A stretch of DNA of 21,446 bases from an uncultured Bacilli bacterium (GCA_944363805.1 CALVVH010000018.1:1-21446); one strand, 5' to 3'. Positions 1 to 7,557 are shown, counted from the first letter of the stretch. Translations and numbers: made by a program. The notes: a model not told the origin generated them from the sequence alone.

Positions 1-31
1 CAATAAATTGTCTTTAAATTCTTAACAATTT

Positions 32-47
32 ACGTGCTTAAGCACGT
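32..47. other. 16-bp perfect palindrome near window edge
   Basis: ACGTGCTTAAGCACGT reads the same on both strands. It lies downstream of the lipoprotein gene that ends at 102. No T-run follows on either strand, so it does not look like an intrinsic terminator. It could be an operator for a gene outside the window, or chance. Confidence 0.35.
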
Positions 48-101
48 GGCCTGAACCTATTTTTCGTAACGGTCAAACTACTATTTCTTACTTTCTCCAA
101 A

Positions 102-1214
102 CTAATTTTTCCCATTCTCCTTTCTAACTCTTCTGCGTTGCCAATTTTCCTCTTTAGTTACAAGTTTTATCTTAGCTTCTTCCCTATCAATTTGCACCTC
201 GCCAAGTTCTACTCCAGCTACATATAAGACTATTTTACCATCTGTAAAAACATTTTTTTCTAAAACATAATCACCAACACTAATCCGAAATCTTTCTCCA
301 TCAAAATATCTTAAGTTAATAAAATCTTCGAGTTTTTCCTCTTTAGTTGTCCTTATTTGTAAATTAGCATATCCTATATTATCTAAAACTAAACTATCGA
401 TATAATCATGTCCTACTGAAATATAGTTAATACTATCAGGCAAATTTACATGCACTTCAAATAATCCAACCCCTTTTTTATAAGCATCAATATACAAATT
501 TTCTACCTTATCTGAAAGAGTAATATCGCTTAAGTTTTCACAAAATGACAAATCCACTGCAATTGTGTCAGCTGTAATATTTCTGAGATACAATCCAACA
601 TCTTTTTGAGTAGCAAGACTAAACCGAGCAAAACTCCAAGTGGGATCTAAGCCTTCCAACAACTTGCAAGTCCCTTCATCACTAACCAACCATGTGTTTA
701 ACATTATTGTCCCGTGTCTATCACTAACTAATTTGATAATATCCAACAAATCAGCAACATCACTTTCTGAAAAACTATTGATACTGATAGTTATATCACA
801 ACTATTTTCTATGACATATTTTATGTTATCCCAATCCCTACAAGAACTCGTAATTACAATATGCCACTTGCCATCCTTAAGATTTACTTTATCAAAATCA
901 ATATTATATATATCTGCCGGATAATAAAATACTTCTTCTTCATCTATTGTTTGCAATAATCTATTTAAAGCTTCATAATTAATATCTGCCTCTGTTCTAT
1001 CAATAATGTTTAATACTTTCCCTATAAAAGATACATCAACTTCTCCATTATCACCTATATTCATTAAGTTATCTTTTATTGGTAATTCAAGTGTATATGT
1101 CTTATTTTCTTTTAAATCCGCCGAAGCATTGCGATTACTTTTACAACCACTAACTAACCCACTAGCAATGAGTGTTGCTAAAATCCCTGCCATAACTTTC
1201 TTAAATTTATCCAT
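102..1214 (-). CDS. Putative exported lipoprotein, unknown function
   Basis: This 370-residue protein begins MDKFKK, followed by a hydrophobic stretch and the lipobox VSGC at about residues 21-24. It should therefore be exported and lipid-anchored at Cys24. I chose the start at 1214 because GGTGG lies just upstream and an extended -10 promoter sits at 1234-1242. The longer frame to 1322 would start upstream of that promoter and overlap the spoVIF stop. The mature part has no motif I recognise. Residues around 215-300 contain short alternating hydrophobic strands with regularly spaced Leu/Ile, loosely like a leucine-rich or beta-helical repeat, but I cannot assign a family. The C-terminus is highly charged (many Arg, Lys, Glu). 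It is likely monocistronic, since spoVIF upstream has its own terminator. Confidence 0.75.
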   Translation of the reverse strand: MDKFKKVMAGILATLIASGLVSGCKSNRNASADLKENKTYTLELPIKDNLMNIGDNGEVDVSFIGKVLNIIDRTEADINYEALNRLLQTIDEEEVFYYPADIYNIDFDKVNLKDGKWHIVITSSCRDWDNIKYVIENSCDITISINSFSESDVADLLDIIKLVSDRHGTIMLNTWLVSDEGTCKLLEGLDPTWSFARFSLATQKDVGLYLRNITADTIAVDLSFCENLSDITLSDKVENLYIDAYKKGVGLFEVHVNLPDSINYISVGHDYIDSLVLDNIGYANLQIRTTKEEKLEDFINLRYFDGERFRISVGDYVLEKNVFTDGKIVLYVAGVELGEVQIDREEAKIKLVTKEENWQRRRVRKENGKN

Positions 1215-1233
1215 AATATACCACCGATTAAAT

Positions 1234-1242
1234 ATTATATCA
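1234..1242 (-). promoter_or_regulatory. Extended -10 promoter of the lipoprotein gene
   Basis: On the minus strand the sequence is TGATATAAT, a TGn extended -10 element with a consensus TATAAT hexamer. It lies about 20 nt upstream of the start codon at 1214. No good -35 is visible, which is normal for extended -10 promoters. Confidence 0.55.
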
Positions 1243-1254
1243 AAATTTTTCCAG

Positions 1255-1280
1255 AAAAAAAGTACAATTATCTGTACTTT
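1255..1280 (-). terminator. Intrinsic terminator of spoVIF homologue
   Basis: The arms 1259-1266 and 1273-1280 form an 8-bp stem (AAAGTACA/TGTACTTT) with a 6-nt loop. On the minus strand it is followed by a T-run. The gene's stop codon (1279-1281) overlaps the stem. Confidence 0.7.
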
Positions 1281-1521
1281 AAAACATTTTATCGACATCC
1301 TTAGGTACTTTATCATCAACAATTTTACTTATTATCTTATCACTTTGTTCTTTAGTTACTTTCTTCCCCGTCATTTTACTGAGTGTATCGATTACTTCTC
1401 TTAATGTTCCTTCATCTTTCATATTGCCATTTTGTAATTTTTGGGCTAGCGTTATTATCGTATCTTTATCGACATTAGTCTTCTTTTCGACCTTTTTAAA
1501 AAAGTCATCCCCAAATTTCAT
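1279..1521 (-). CDS. spoVIF: SpoVIF-family sporulation protein (YjcC-like)
   Basis: This 80-residue protein matches the Bacillus SpoVIF/YjcC family pattern along its whole length. The features are an N-terminal FFKKVEKKTNV, then LAQKLQNGNMKDEGTLR, then GKKVTKEQSDKI, ending with VPKD. In Bacillus subtilis the family acts late in spore formation (stage VI, coat and resistance properties). The start at 1521 follows a strong GAGGTGATT ribosome site; 22 upstream codons in frame are probably not translated. It is a single gene with its own terminator. A -10-like CATATAATA lies at 1536-1544. This fits sigma-A, but it also resembles mother-cell sigma factor -10 elements. The homology call is from recalled family sequence, not a search. 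Confidence 0.8.
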   Translation of the reverse strand: MKFGDDFFKKVEKKTNVDKDTIITLAQKLQNGNMKDEGTLREVIDTLSKMTGKKVTKEQSDKIISKIVDDKVPKDVDKMF

Positions 1522-1565
1522 AATCACCTCTAGATTATTATATGCACCATTACTATTATGTTTAC

Positions 1566-1594
1566 TTGACAAGTCTTTTTCAGTCATCTATAAT
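1566..1594 (+). promoter_or_regulatory. Consensus sigma-A promoter of the 1626 gene
   Basis: TTGACA at 1566-1571 and TATAAT at 1589-1594, separated by exactly 17 nt, match both consensus hexamers. Transcription should begin near 1601, giving a leader of about 25 nt with a GGGGG ribosome site. Confidence 0.85.
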
Positions 1595-1625
1595 AAAATG
1601 CATATCAAAAAAGGGGGAAAATATT

Positions 1626-2426
1626 ATGCTTACTTTCGATGATATTCAAAACGTTTTTGCTACTACATCTCAAGATGAATTAGCCAAAAGTTATACTCAA
1701 AGACAAAAATATAATAAATTGAAAAATAACAAAATTGCTGAAGAAGTTGTAAATGAAATAACATTAGACCCAGATGCCATTCCTGGAGAATACAACACAA
1801 AGATTCAACTTCTCATATCAGCTTTAATTACCGGTGGCAAAGCCGACGGCTATATGATTGCTAAAAGAATACTTGAAGCTTTCCGCTATCAAAAGAAACA
1901 AGAAATAATAGTTGCTTGTCAGTACATTGATAACTTTACCACTAAAGATATCAATCCTGAACTCTTTTCTTTAATAACTAATGGCCTTATAGCAATTAGA
2001 AAAATAACTAAAAATAGTTCTGGTTATATCATGGATACTGAATTCGGTTCAATTAAAATTACCAATGCCTGTGACACTTTAAATATCGAACAAATACCTC
2101 AAGAACAACGCCGAGGCTTATGTCACAATATCACGACTTACTTTCTTGTTGCCCATCCTAACTTTTATGGTTCCTACCATTACCTACCTCAGTCTTTTGT
2201 AGGGCACTTAGAACATTCTGTCGTAATTGACCCCGATAATAATATCGTCTACGACTTAGCTAACAATACCGCCATGAATCTACAAATATGGCAAAGTCTA
2301 TTTCCTAATGCTTTTGTTATCTCTGGCAAAAACATCCAAGAATTATTTTTTAGAACAATTGAAACATATCACACTGATATTAACATGGCAACACTAGAAG
2401 AAGTGCGAAGAAGAACAAGAAAATAA
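1626..2426 (+). CDS. Unknown protein with possible Cys-His-Asp triad
   Basis: This 266-residue protein has no signal peptide or membrane segment, so it is probably cytoplasmic. I chose the start at 1626 because AAGGGGG lies 8-13 nt upstream, within the short leader of a consensus promoter. The N-terminal half (to about 130) looks helical and charged. The C-terminal half has GLCHNITTYF (Cys166), EHSVVIDPD (His197) and NIVYDLANN (Asp210). The order Cys, His, Asp, with His and Asp on adjacent predicted strands, resembles transglutaminase-like or papain-like folds. That resemblance is inferred from spacing only. A consensus promoter suggests strong expression. It converges on der with a shared terminator. 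Confidence 0.75.
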   Translation: MLTFDDIQNVFATTSQDELAKSYTQRQKYNKLKNNKIAEEVVNEITLDPDAIPGEYNTKIQLLISALITGGKADGYMIAKRILEAFRYQKKQEIIVACQYIDNFTTKDINPELFSLITNGLIAIRKITKNSSGYIMDTEFGSIKITNACDTLNIEQIPQEQRRGLCHNITTYFLVAHPNFYGSYHYLPQSFVGHLEHSVVIDPDNNIVYDLANNTAMNLQIWQSLFPNAFVISGKNIQELFFRTIETYHTDINMATLEEVRRRTRK

Positions 2427-2451
2427 GGGCAAATTATTCGCCCTTATTTTT
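2422..2451. terminator. Bidirectional terminator between 1626 gene and der
   Basis: The arms AATAAGGGC (2422-2430) and GCCCTTATT (2440-2448) form a 9-bp stem with a 9-nt loop. T-rich sequence follows on both strands. It overlaps the stop codons of both converging genes. Confidence 0.85.
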
Positions 2452-3735
2452 AAATTGCAAGATAATTGGAGTTCCTGTAAAATCGATATTCTCTCTTATT
2501 TGATTTTCCAAATATCTTTCATAACTAAAATGAACTAATTTTTTATCATTTACTTGTAATGTAAACTTCGGTGGTTTACTATCTGTTTGGCTAACAAAAT
2601 ATATTTTAAGTCTCTTTCCCTTATAAGATGGTGGAATATGGATACTTACTGCTTCCATTATAATATTATTTAACACTGATGTCTTAACCATCTTTCGATT
2701 ATTTTCATAAGCACTAATTACTTCAGGCATCAAAGAATTGATTCTTTTTTTATTAAGAGCACTCAAAAATACTATCTTCGCATAAGGAACAAATTGGAAT
2801 TCATATTTGATTAATTCTTTCCATTCTTTCATGGCTCCATCTGGATTTTTCACTGTATCCCATTTATTTACACAGATAACTATCCCCTTACCGGCTTGAG
2901 TAGCATAAGAGATTATATGTTTATCATGCTCAATTATCCCTGTTGATGCATCGATTACCACCACACATACATCACTACGTTCAATTGCTTTCATACTCCG
3001 CAACAAACTATATTTTTCAACACTTTCATAAATACGTCCTTTTTTCCGCATTCCTGCCGTATCGATTACAGTAAACTCCTCATGATTGTATTTAAACTTA
3101 GTATCTATAGCATCTCTAGTTGTTCCCGCAATATCACTTACAATTACTCTATCTTCATTGAGTAAAGCATTAATTAAACTGCTTTTACCGACATTTGGTC
3201 TTCCAATAACGCAAAACTTGAGTGTATCATCAACAGGTATTACTTCTTCCTCAATATCTGCACAAATCATTTCTAATAATTTATCAAAACCAATATTATG
3301 TTCAGCACTAACTCCTACTATTTCACTAAAACCAAGTTCATAAAAGTTATATAGATTCTCTTGTCTTTTACCGTTATCTAATTTATTTACAACGACGATA
3401 ACTCTCTTATTTGCTTTATGCAGCATATCTCTTATATATAAATCACTTGCATCGATATCTCCCAGACCATCAACTACAAACAAAACTAAATCGGCTTCAT
3501 CGATAGCCAACTGCGCTTGCATAGTAATATCTTTATCGAAATCATCAGTTCCTAAGCTGATTCCACCTGTATCAATTAAAGCAAATCTTTTATTATTATA
3601 CTCGACAGTTCCATATATTCTATCTCTCGTTATTCCTGGAGTATCCATAATAATTGCTCTTTTTTCATGCAATATTCGATTAAATATACTACTTTTACCA
3701 ACATTTGGTTTCCCAATTAAACATACTCTTCGCAT
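2434..3735 (-). CDS. der: Ribosome biogenesis GTPase Der (EngA)
   Basis: Der is an essential GTPase with two G domains that helps assemble the 50S ribosomal subunit. At 433 residues it has the usual length. The first G domain has GKPNVGKS (8-15), DTGG (55-58) and NKLD (117-120). The second has GRPNVGKS (178-185), DTAG (225-228) and NKWD (290-293). The C-terminal KH-like domain starts near 350. The start at 3735 follows AGGTGGGGG. It overlaps the end of the upstream prepilin gene by 19 nt, which suggests translational coupling. It is the last gene of the engB-prepilin-der operon and ends at a bidirectional terminator. Confidence 0.97.
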   Translation of the reverse strand: MRRVCLIGKPNVGKSSIFNRILHEKRAIIMDTPGITRDRIYGTVEYNNKRFALIDTGGISLGTDDFDKDITMQAQLAIDEADLVLFVVDGLGDIDASDLYIRDMLHKANKRVIVVVNKLDNGKRQENLYNFYELGFSEIVGVSAEHNIGFDKLLEMICADIEEEVIPVDDTLKFCVIGRPNVGKSSLINALLNEDRVIVSDIAGTTRDAIDTKFKYNHEEFTVIDTAGMRKKGRIYESVEKYSLLRSMKAIERSDVCVVVIDASTGIIEHDKHIISYATQAGKGIVICVNKWDTVKNPDGAMKEWKELIKYEFQFVPYAKIVFLSALNKKRINSLMPEVISAYENNRKMVKTSVLNNIIMEAVSIHIPPSYKGKRLKIYFVSQTDSKPPKFTLQVNDKKLVHFSYERYLENQIRENIDFTGTPIILQFKNKGE

Positions 3736-4187
3736 ATACCCCCACCTGATTCACAACTCTTAACATCGAGCAACACTGAATAAACTCGATTATTCTTCCG
3801 ATAAATTTGGACTGTATCATCGAGCATACTCTTACCCGTTACATCATTTATTAAATCGACATATTCCCCAGCATCATTTTGGGATAATGTCCCACTTTCA
3901 AAGTAACTTCCCCCATCAGCTTCAACTAATTCTCTAACTGTTACAACATAACAATAATTAGGATAAGAAACTCCATCAACCACACATGACTCTGTCAAAA
4001 TACTTGGATTATCTTGTGCATAAAAAACTGCCGCTTGTTCTACTTGATCGAGTTTTGTTTCAAGTATTTTTTGCATCGAATCTTCTCTTACCCTATTGAC
4101 ACTAAAAAAAGCAATAGTCATAACAAATGATAAAACAACAATAACTCCTAGCAATTCAACTAATGTAAATCCCTTTTTATTTTCCAT
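3717..4187 (-). CDS. Small type IV prepilin-like protein
   Basis: This 156-residue protein begins MENKKG|FTLVELLG, a type IV prepilin (class III) signal. Prepilin peptidase would cut after Gly6, and the conserved Glu is position 5 of the mature protein. The hydrophobic helix continues to about residue 30, followed by a charged coiled-coil-like helix (VREDSMQKILETKLDQVEQ). The globular part has four Cys: a CVVDG...YCY pair and, near the C-terminus, CESGGGIC. The pairs could form disulfides outside the cell. No prepilin peptidase or assembly ATPase is in the window. The ribosome site AGGTGA overlaps the engB stop, and the end overlaps der, so expression is probably coupled to both GTPases. Its N-terminus resembles that of the large prepilin at 14481. 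Confidence 0.85.
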   Translation of the reverse strand: MENKKGFTLVELLGVIVVLSFVMTIAFFSVNRVREDSMQKILETKLDQVEQAAVFYAQDNPSILTESCVVDGVSYPNYCYVVTVRELVEADGGSYFESGTLSQNDAGEYVDLINDVTGKSMLDDTVQIYRKNNRVYSVLLDVKSCESGGGICEEYV

Positions 4188-4194
4188 AACTCAC

Positions 4195-4776
4195 CTATAT
4201 TTTACTTTCTATTATATCAAGTATTTCCGCTCTACCTTTTTTCGTAATTGTCGAAAATGTTACAAAATCATCATCTTCGCTAAATTTCAAAGTATCTTTA
4301 ATTAACTTATCTTGTTTAATCCGATTATTTTTTCCTATCTTATCATATTTAGTTGCTACAATTGTAATATCTAAATTGTAATACTTTAAAAATTCATACA
4401 TCAAAACATCATCTTCCGTTGGTTTATGCCGATAATCGATAAGTAAAAATACATGTTTAAGATTACTTCTATTTTTCAAATATTCTTCGATCATTAACCC
4501 AAACTTCTTTTGCTTATCCTTACTGACACTAGCATAACCATACCCTGGAACATCAACTAGATAAAACTTATTATTGACTAAATAAAAGTTCAATGTTTGT
4601 GTTTTCCCTGGTTTTGAAGAAGTCCTAGCAAAATTCTTTCGTTCTATCAAAGTATTAATAAAACTACTTTTACCGACATTGCTTCTCCCTACTAATAAAA
4701 ACTCTGATTTTTTATCCTCCGGATATTGACTTTGTCTAACAGCAATAATTGGCTCCGAAACATTTTCAATTTGCAT
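4195..4776 (-). CDS. engB: Ribosome biogenesis GTPase EngB (YsxC/YihA)
   Basis: EngB is a small essential GTPase that takes part in late 50S subunit assembly. At 193 residues it has the typical length. The P-loop GRSNVGKSS is at 30-38, DVPGYGYA (G3 with the family's PGYGYA signature) at 75-82, and TKYDK (G4) at 142-146. The start at 4776 follows GGGTGA at a good distance. It is the first gene of a three-gene operon (engB, prepilin, der) with a promoter at 4796-4824. In many Bacilli engB follows lon or clpX; here neither is adjacent. Confidence 0.96.
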   Translation of the reverse strand: MQIENVSEPIIAVRQSQYPEDKKSEFLLVGRSNVGKSSFINTLIERKNFARTSSKPGKTQTLNFYLVNNKFYLVDVPGYGYASVSKDKQKKFGLMIEEYLKNRSNLKHVFLLIDYRHKPTEDDVLMYEFLKYYNLDITIVATKYDKIGKNNRIKQDKLIKDTLKFSEDDDFVTFSTITKKGRAEILDIIESKI

Positions 4777-4795
4777 AATTGCTTCACCCGCTTAA

Positions 4796-4824
4796 ATTAT
4801 ACATTAAATAGCAAAAAAATGCAA
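4796..4824 (-). promoter_or_regulatory. Promoter of engB-prepilin-der operon
   Basis: On the minus strand, TTGCAT (4819-4824) and TATAAT (4796-4801) are separated by 17 nt. The -35 hexamer is also one arm of the terminator of the upstream hydrolase gene. Confidence 0.65.
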
Positions 4825-4839
4825 TTATTCCCTTGCATT
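4813..4839 (-). terminator. Intrinsic terminator of cell-wall hydrolase gene
   Basis: A 7-bp stem AATGCAA/TTGCATT (4818-4824 with 4833-4839) with an 8-nt loop is followed on the minus strand by seven T's. It begins directly after the stop codon at 4840. Confidence 0.85.
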
Positions 4840-5556
4840 CTATCTAACTAAAACCTGTACAGTTTCTACTCTATCATCTGCTTGAAGTTGTGAATAGTAA
4901 AGGTTACCACCTGGAACAAATTGAACTCTACCTTCTTTATCGCCATAGCTTGCAAAAAAGCATAAGTAATCATGCATTGGTTCTAAAGAATATAAAAAGT
5001 CTATTGTTGCTTGGTATGCATAACCTTCCGTAAGACCTAAATATTTTTTATAACTTCCACTAGTATATACTTCCGATTGATTAATTAGAGTTATTTGTTC
5101 ATAAATATTATCTCCATGATCTTCTCCTGTTACTCTTAAAACTTCATTAATCCATCTTTTACTAGTTTTTCGATTATAAAAAGCATTTATAACAGCATAA
5201 GCATCTTCATAACTACCTGGTGCAGCTTCTCCCATAACAGTTGCAATAATTATATCCAATTGCTCACGAGTTATATTTTCCCTTTCAAGTATTACCGCAA
5301 TTTTTTCTTCATTCGTCGGTTCCTTTATCGCTAAATTACTAGCAATTGCAGACACACTTTCACTAGTTTTCATTGCCACTTTACTAATTTCTTCTAAATT
5401 ATATCGATTAGTTCTATCTTCCTTTACTTCAATAGATTTTCGATAACTACCACTAGTCATTAATATTACTAAAGCCATAGCTACACAAGTAGTCCTATTA
5501 AACCCCTTATCTTTTAAAAACTTTAATATTTTCATTGTTTTTTCATTATAATTCAC
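4840..5556 (-). CDS. Exported cell-wall hydrolase-like protein (SleB/CwlJ type?)
   Basis: This 238-residue protein starts with GTG at 5554-5556. That start is preferred because GGGGTGAT lies 5 nt upstream; an ATG seven codons in lacks such a site. Residues 20-36 form a hydrophobic export or anchor segment, followed by a low-complexity linker to about 95. The domain from about 98 has IIIATVMGEAAPGSYEDAYA and VINAFYNR, ending with FVPGGNLYY. This resembles the Hydrolase_2 (SleB/CwlJ) family, where the Glu in the first motif (Glu110 here) is the likely catalytic acid. The match is moderate and recalled, so a related lytic enzyme is possible. A promoter lies at 5582-5610 and a strong terminator downstream, so the gene is single. 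Confidence 0.7.
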   Translation of the reverse strand: MNYNEKTMKILKFLKDKGFNRTTCVAMALVILMTSGSYRKSIEVKEDRTNRYNLEEISKVAMKTSESVSAIASNLAIKEPTNEEKIAVILERENITREQLDIIIATVMGEAAPGSYEDAYAVINAFYNRKTSKRWINEVLRVTGEDHGDNIYEQITLINQSEVYTSGSYKKYLGLTEGYAYQATIDFLYSLEPMHDYLCFFASYGDKEGRVQFVPGGNLYYSQLQADDRVETVQVLVR

Positions 5557-5581
5557 GTTTTATCACCCCAAACAAGGCAGT

Positions 5582-5610
5582 ATTTTATCATAAAACATAA
5601 AATTAGTAAA
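5582..5610 (-). promoter_or_regulatory. Promoter of cell-wall hydrolase gene
   Basis: On the minus strand, TTTACT (5605-5610) and TAAAAT (5582-5587) are 17 nt apart, matching 4/6 and 5/6 of the sigma-A hexamers. The leader would be about 20 nt with GGGGTGAT before the GTG start. Confidence 0.5.
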
Positions 5611-5644
5611 GGCCAAATAAAATTTAAGGAAAGGCTAGATTTAT

Positions 5645-6016
5645 ATGGACAGAAATTATCATAATACCAATTTCCCACCGAACACTGATCCCCATCTTTT
5701 TGCAGTTTTAGCAGTAACTGTTGGTTTTGCTTGCGTCGGAGACTACAACGCCAATGAGCAAAATTCAATTGGCAACTGGTTAATCCTCGTCGGTCAATAC
5801 ATTCTCACTCATGCTGCCCAACAACAATTAATCGAAGCCCGTCTAGAAAACAACAACTTAAATACTAACTCTCAAAAACACAAAAATGGTCAAGGAGGTC
5901 CCTTCACCGACAACGAACAAGGAAAAAGTAATCAAACACAACGAGATGAAGTCGACTTCCTTATCAATGCTGTAGCTAAAATAGAAGAAGAATTAAGAAA
6001 TATGAAGAACAATTAA
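5645..6016 (+). CDS. Small orphan protein, unknown function
   Basis: This 123-residue protein is preceded by AAGGAAAGG about 10 nt before the ATG. I do not recognise a family. The N-terminal 60 residues look well ordered: FPPNTDPHLFAVLAVTVGF, then a NANEQNSIGNWLILVGQYI segment and HAAQQQLIEARL. The middle (about 70-100) is low in complexity and rich in Asn, Gln, Lys and Gly, like a flexible linker. The C-terminus (VDFLINAVAKIEEELRNMK) looks like an amphipathic or coiled-coil helix. There is no signal peptide; one short hydrophobic stretch (18-32) could be buried or associated with a membrane. The N-terminal half looks conserved and the linker not, as in small adaptor proteins; that is inference. 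It is divergent from the hydrolase gene. Confidence 0.7.
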   Translation: MDRNYHNTNFPPNTDPHLFAVLAVTVGFACVGDYNANEQNSIGNWLILVGQYILTHAAQQQLIEARLENNNLNTNSQKHKNGQGGPFTDNEQGKSNQTQRDEVDFLINAVAKIEEELRNMKNN

Positions 6017-6042
6017 AAAAAACGAGTGTTATTTTCCACTCG
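6014..6042 (-). terminator. Terminator of the LiaF/DUF4097 operon
   Basis: A 6-bp stem CGAGTG/CACTCG (6023-6028 with 6037-6042) and an 8-nt loop are followed on the minus strand by TTTTTTT. The gene it serves ends at 6098. The U-tract overlaps the stop codon of the plus-strand gene, so it may also slow transcription from that side. Confidence 0.7.
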
Positions 6043-6097
6043 ATTACAAATTAAACTATTATATTCATCTTTCAGATAAAGTCTTACTATTGAAAGA

Positions 6098-6877
6098 TTA
6101 TTCAAATAAAATATTTGTTGAACCAATACCACTATCTATTTCAATTTTATTTGGTCCAATACCATAAGTACTACGACCATAATCTTCATTATTGATAGTA
6201 AAATCTCCCAATCCTTTATCTATTCTAAGTTCATATAACGCTTCTCCTCCAGTTAAAGTTATATTTACTTCTCCTATTCCTGAATCTACTGAACTATCAC
6301 CAAGAATTTGTCCTCTAAAATTGACTTCTCCAACACCAGTATCAAGTTGCATATTCTTAAGAACAGATGCATCAACATCAATAGTTCCCGTTCCCCCATC
6401 TATTTCTGATTTATCAAAAGTAGAATCATTTATCTTTATAATTCCCGCACCTTGATTTAATTCTAAATATCTAGCACTAATATCACTAATACTAACTGTT
6501 CCGGCTCCTGTATCGATATTTAACTCTTCTAAATATTCGGGAACATATACAGTAACAGAACCAGCATTGTTATTACCAAATAACCAAAATCCATCTTCTT
6601 CGATAGATAAATTGCCATTTCTTTCCCTTACCCCAAATTTATCAGTAACATCACTAGCTTCTACTTTAAACTCCGGCCCTTGTTTAATTTCTAAATTAGT
6701 AGCACTTAAATCTATTTCAATACTATCGATATTACTATAACTTTGAATAAAATTGATATCTCCCTTAGTATAACCTAAAGAATAAATTAATGCTAAAATA
6801 CTATTAATTATCAAGCAGATGATAAATATCGCTAAAACTATTGCAGCAATTTTTATGCCCTTTTGTACCCCAGTCAT
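6098..6877 (-). CDS. Membrane-anchored DUF4097-type beta-solenoid protein
   Basis: This 259-residue protein has one N-terminal membrane segment (about 9-33), then a repetitive beta domain outside the membrane. A glycine motif recurs about every 20 residues: GAGTVSI, GAGIIKI, GTGTIDV, GVGEVNF, GIGEVNI, GLGDFTI, GIGSTNI. This is the pattern of DUF4097 (putative adhesin) domains, such as that of LiaG in Bacillus. The start at 6877 overlaps the stop of the upstream LiaF-like gene (ATGA), so the two are translationally coupled and probably work together in the envelope stress response. The repeat period and glycine spacing suggest a right-handed beta-solenoid. The exact ligand is unknown. Confidence 0.85.
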   Translation of the reverse strand: MTGVQKGIKIAAIVLAIFIICLIINSILALIYSLGYTKGDINFIQSYSNIDSIEIDLSATNLEIKQGPEFKVEASDVTDKFGVRERNGNLSIEEDGFWLFGNNNAGSVTVYVPEYLEELNIDTGAGTVSISDISARYLELNQGAGIIKINDSTFDKSEIDGGTGTIDVDASVLKNMQLDTGVGEVNFRGQILGDSSVDSGIGEVNITLTGGEALYELRIDKGLGDFTINNEDYGRSTYGIGPNKIEIDSGIGSTNILFE

Positions 6878-7557
6878 TTTATTTCAATGCTCCCAAATAA
6901 TGCTAAAGCATCAATATAAATAACTTTTTTAGCTTCCTTACTTTTACTCTTATTACTTACTCCCCCAAAAATTGGTGTCGATTTAATCTTTACTTCAACA
7001 TCTTTTGGCACTATTATATCTATTCCTCCGAAAATAGCACTAGCAGTAATCACCGCTTCATTTTTTATTTTAGCATCGCTCAAATCTAGTACAACACTAC
7101 CAAATACAGCATCAATATTGGCTTGTTCAAAAACATCATCAGCATTTTTCATGACAAATTGTTCGGAGAATGTTGCACAAATACTTTCACCATCACCTTT
7201 TTCTTTAATACTTTTTACTTTTTCGGCAACTTTGCTTCTAAATAGATTACCAAATATTAAATAAATACCAATAAATACTAATATTGCTGGAATTAATAAT
7301 TTGAATACTAAATCAAATCTAATCAAGTCTTGGCAAAGAAGAAGTAAGATGATACCTACAATTAAGCCGATAATATTTCCCATCTTACCCTTATTATTGA
7401 TATCAAACAGCCCAATAAAGCATGGAATAATTATAATTAGTGTCCACCAACCATTAAAGAATATATTAAAATCAATTATATCTAGGGCATTTAAAGCAAC
7501 AACTACTCCCAAAACGATAAAAACAACTCCCCATAAAATTCTATTCATCTTTTCCAT
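6874..7557 (-). CDS. LiaF-like membrane protein
   Basis: This 227-residue protein has about four membrane segments in residues 5-105 (DUF5668/LiaI-LiaF transmembrane type). A cytoplasmic or surface beta domain follows from about 130 to the end: VFGSVVLDLSDA, ASAIFGGIDIIVP, PIFGGVSNKS and ALFGSIEIK. These repeated FGG/FGS strands are typical of the LiaF C-terminal (DUF2154, cell-wall-active antibiotic response) domain. In Bacillus, LiaF restrains the LiaRS two-component system; no LiaR or LiaS is in this window. The gene ends with TGA inside the ATG of the next gene. The start at 7557 follows AGGATGAG, which lies in one arm of an inverted repeat; an in-frame ATG at 7548 is an alternative. It has no clear promoter of its own. 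Confidence 0.85.
   Translation of the reverse strand: MEKMNRILWGVVFIVLGVVVALNALDIIDFNIFFNGWWTLIIIIPCFIGLFDINNKGKMGNIIGLIVGIILLLLCQDLIRFDLVFKLLIPAILVFIGIYLIFGNLFRSKVAEKVKSIKEKGDGESICATFSEQFVMKNADDVFEQANIDAVFGSVVLDLSDAKIKNEAVITASAIFGGIDIIVPKDVEVKIKSTPIFGGVSNKSKSKEAKKVIYIDALALFGSIEIK

Noticed and set aside
102..1322. Lipoprotein gene starting at 1322
   Set aside because: This would begin upstream of an extended -10 promoter, overlap the spoVIF stop and hide the lipobox deep inside the protein.
5553..5768. 71-codon minus-strand frame
   Set aside because: It is antisense to the 5645 gene, runs through the divergent promoter region and has no ribosome site.
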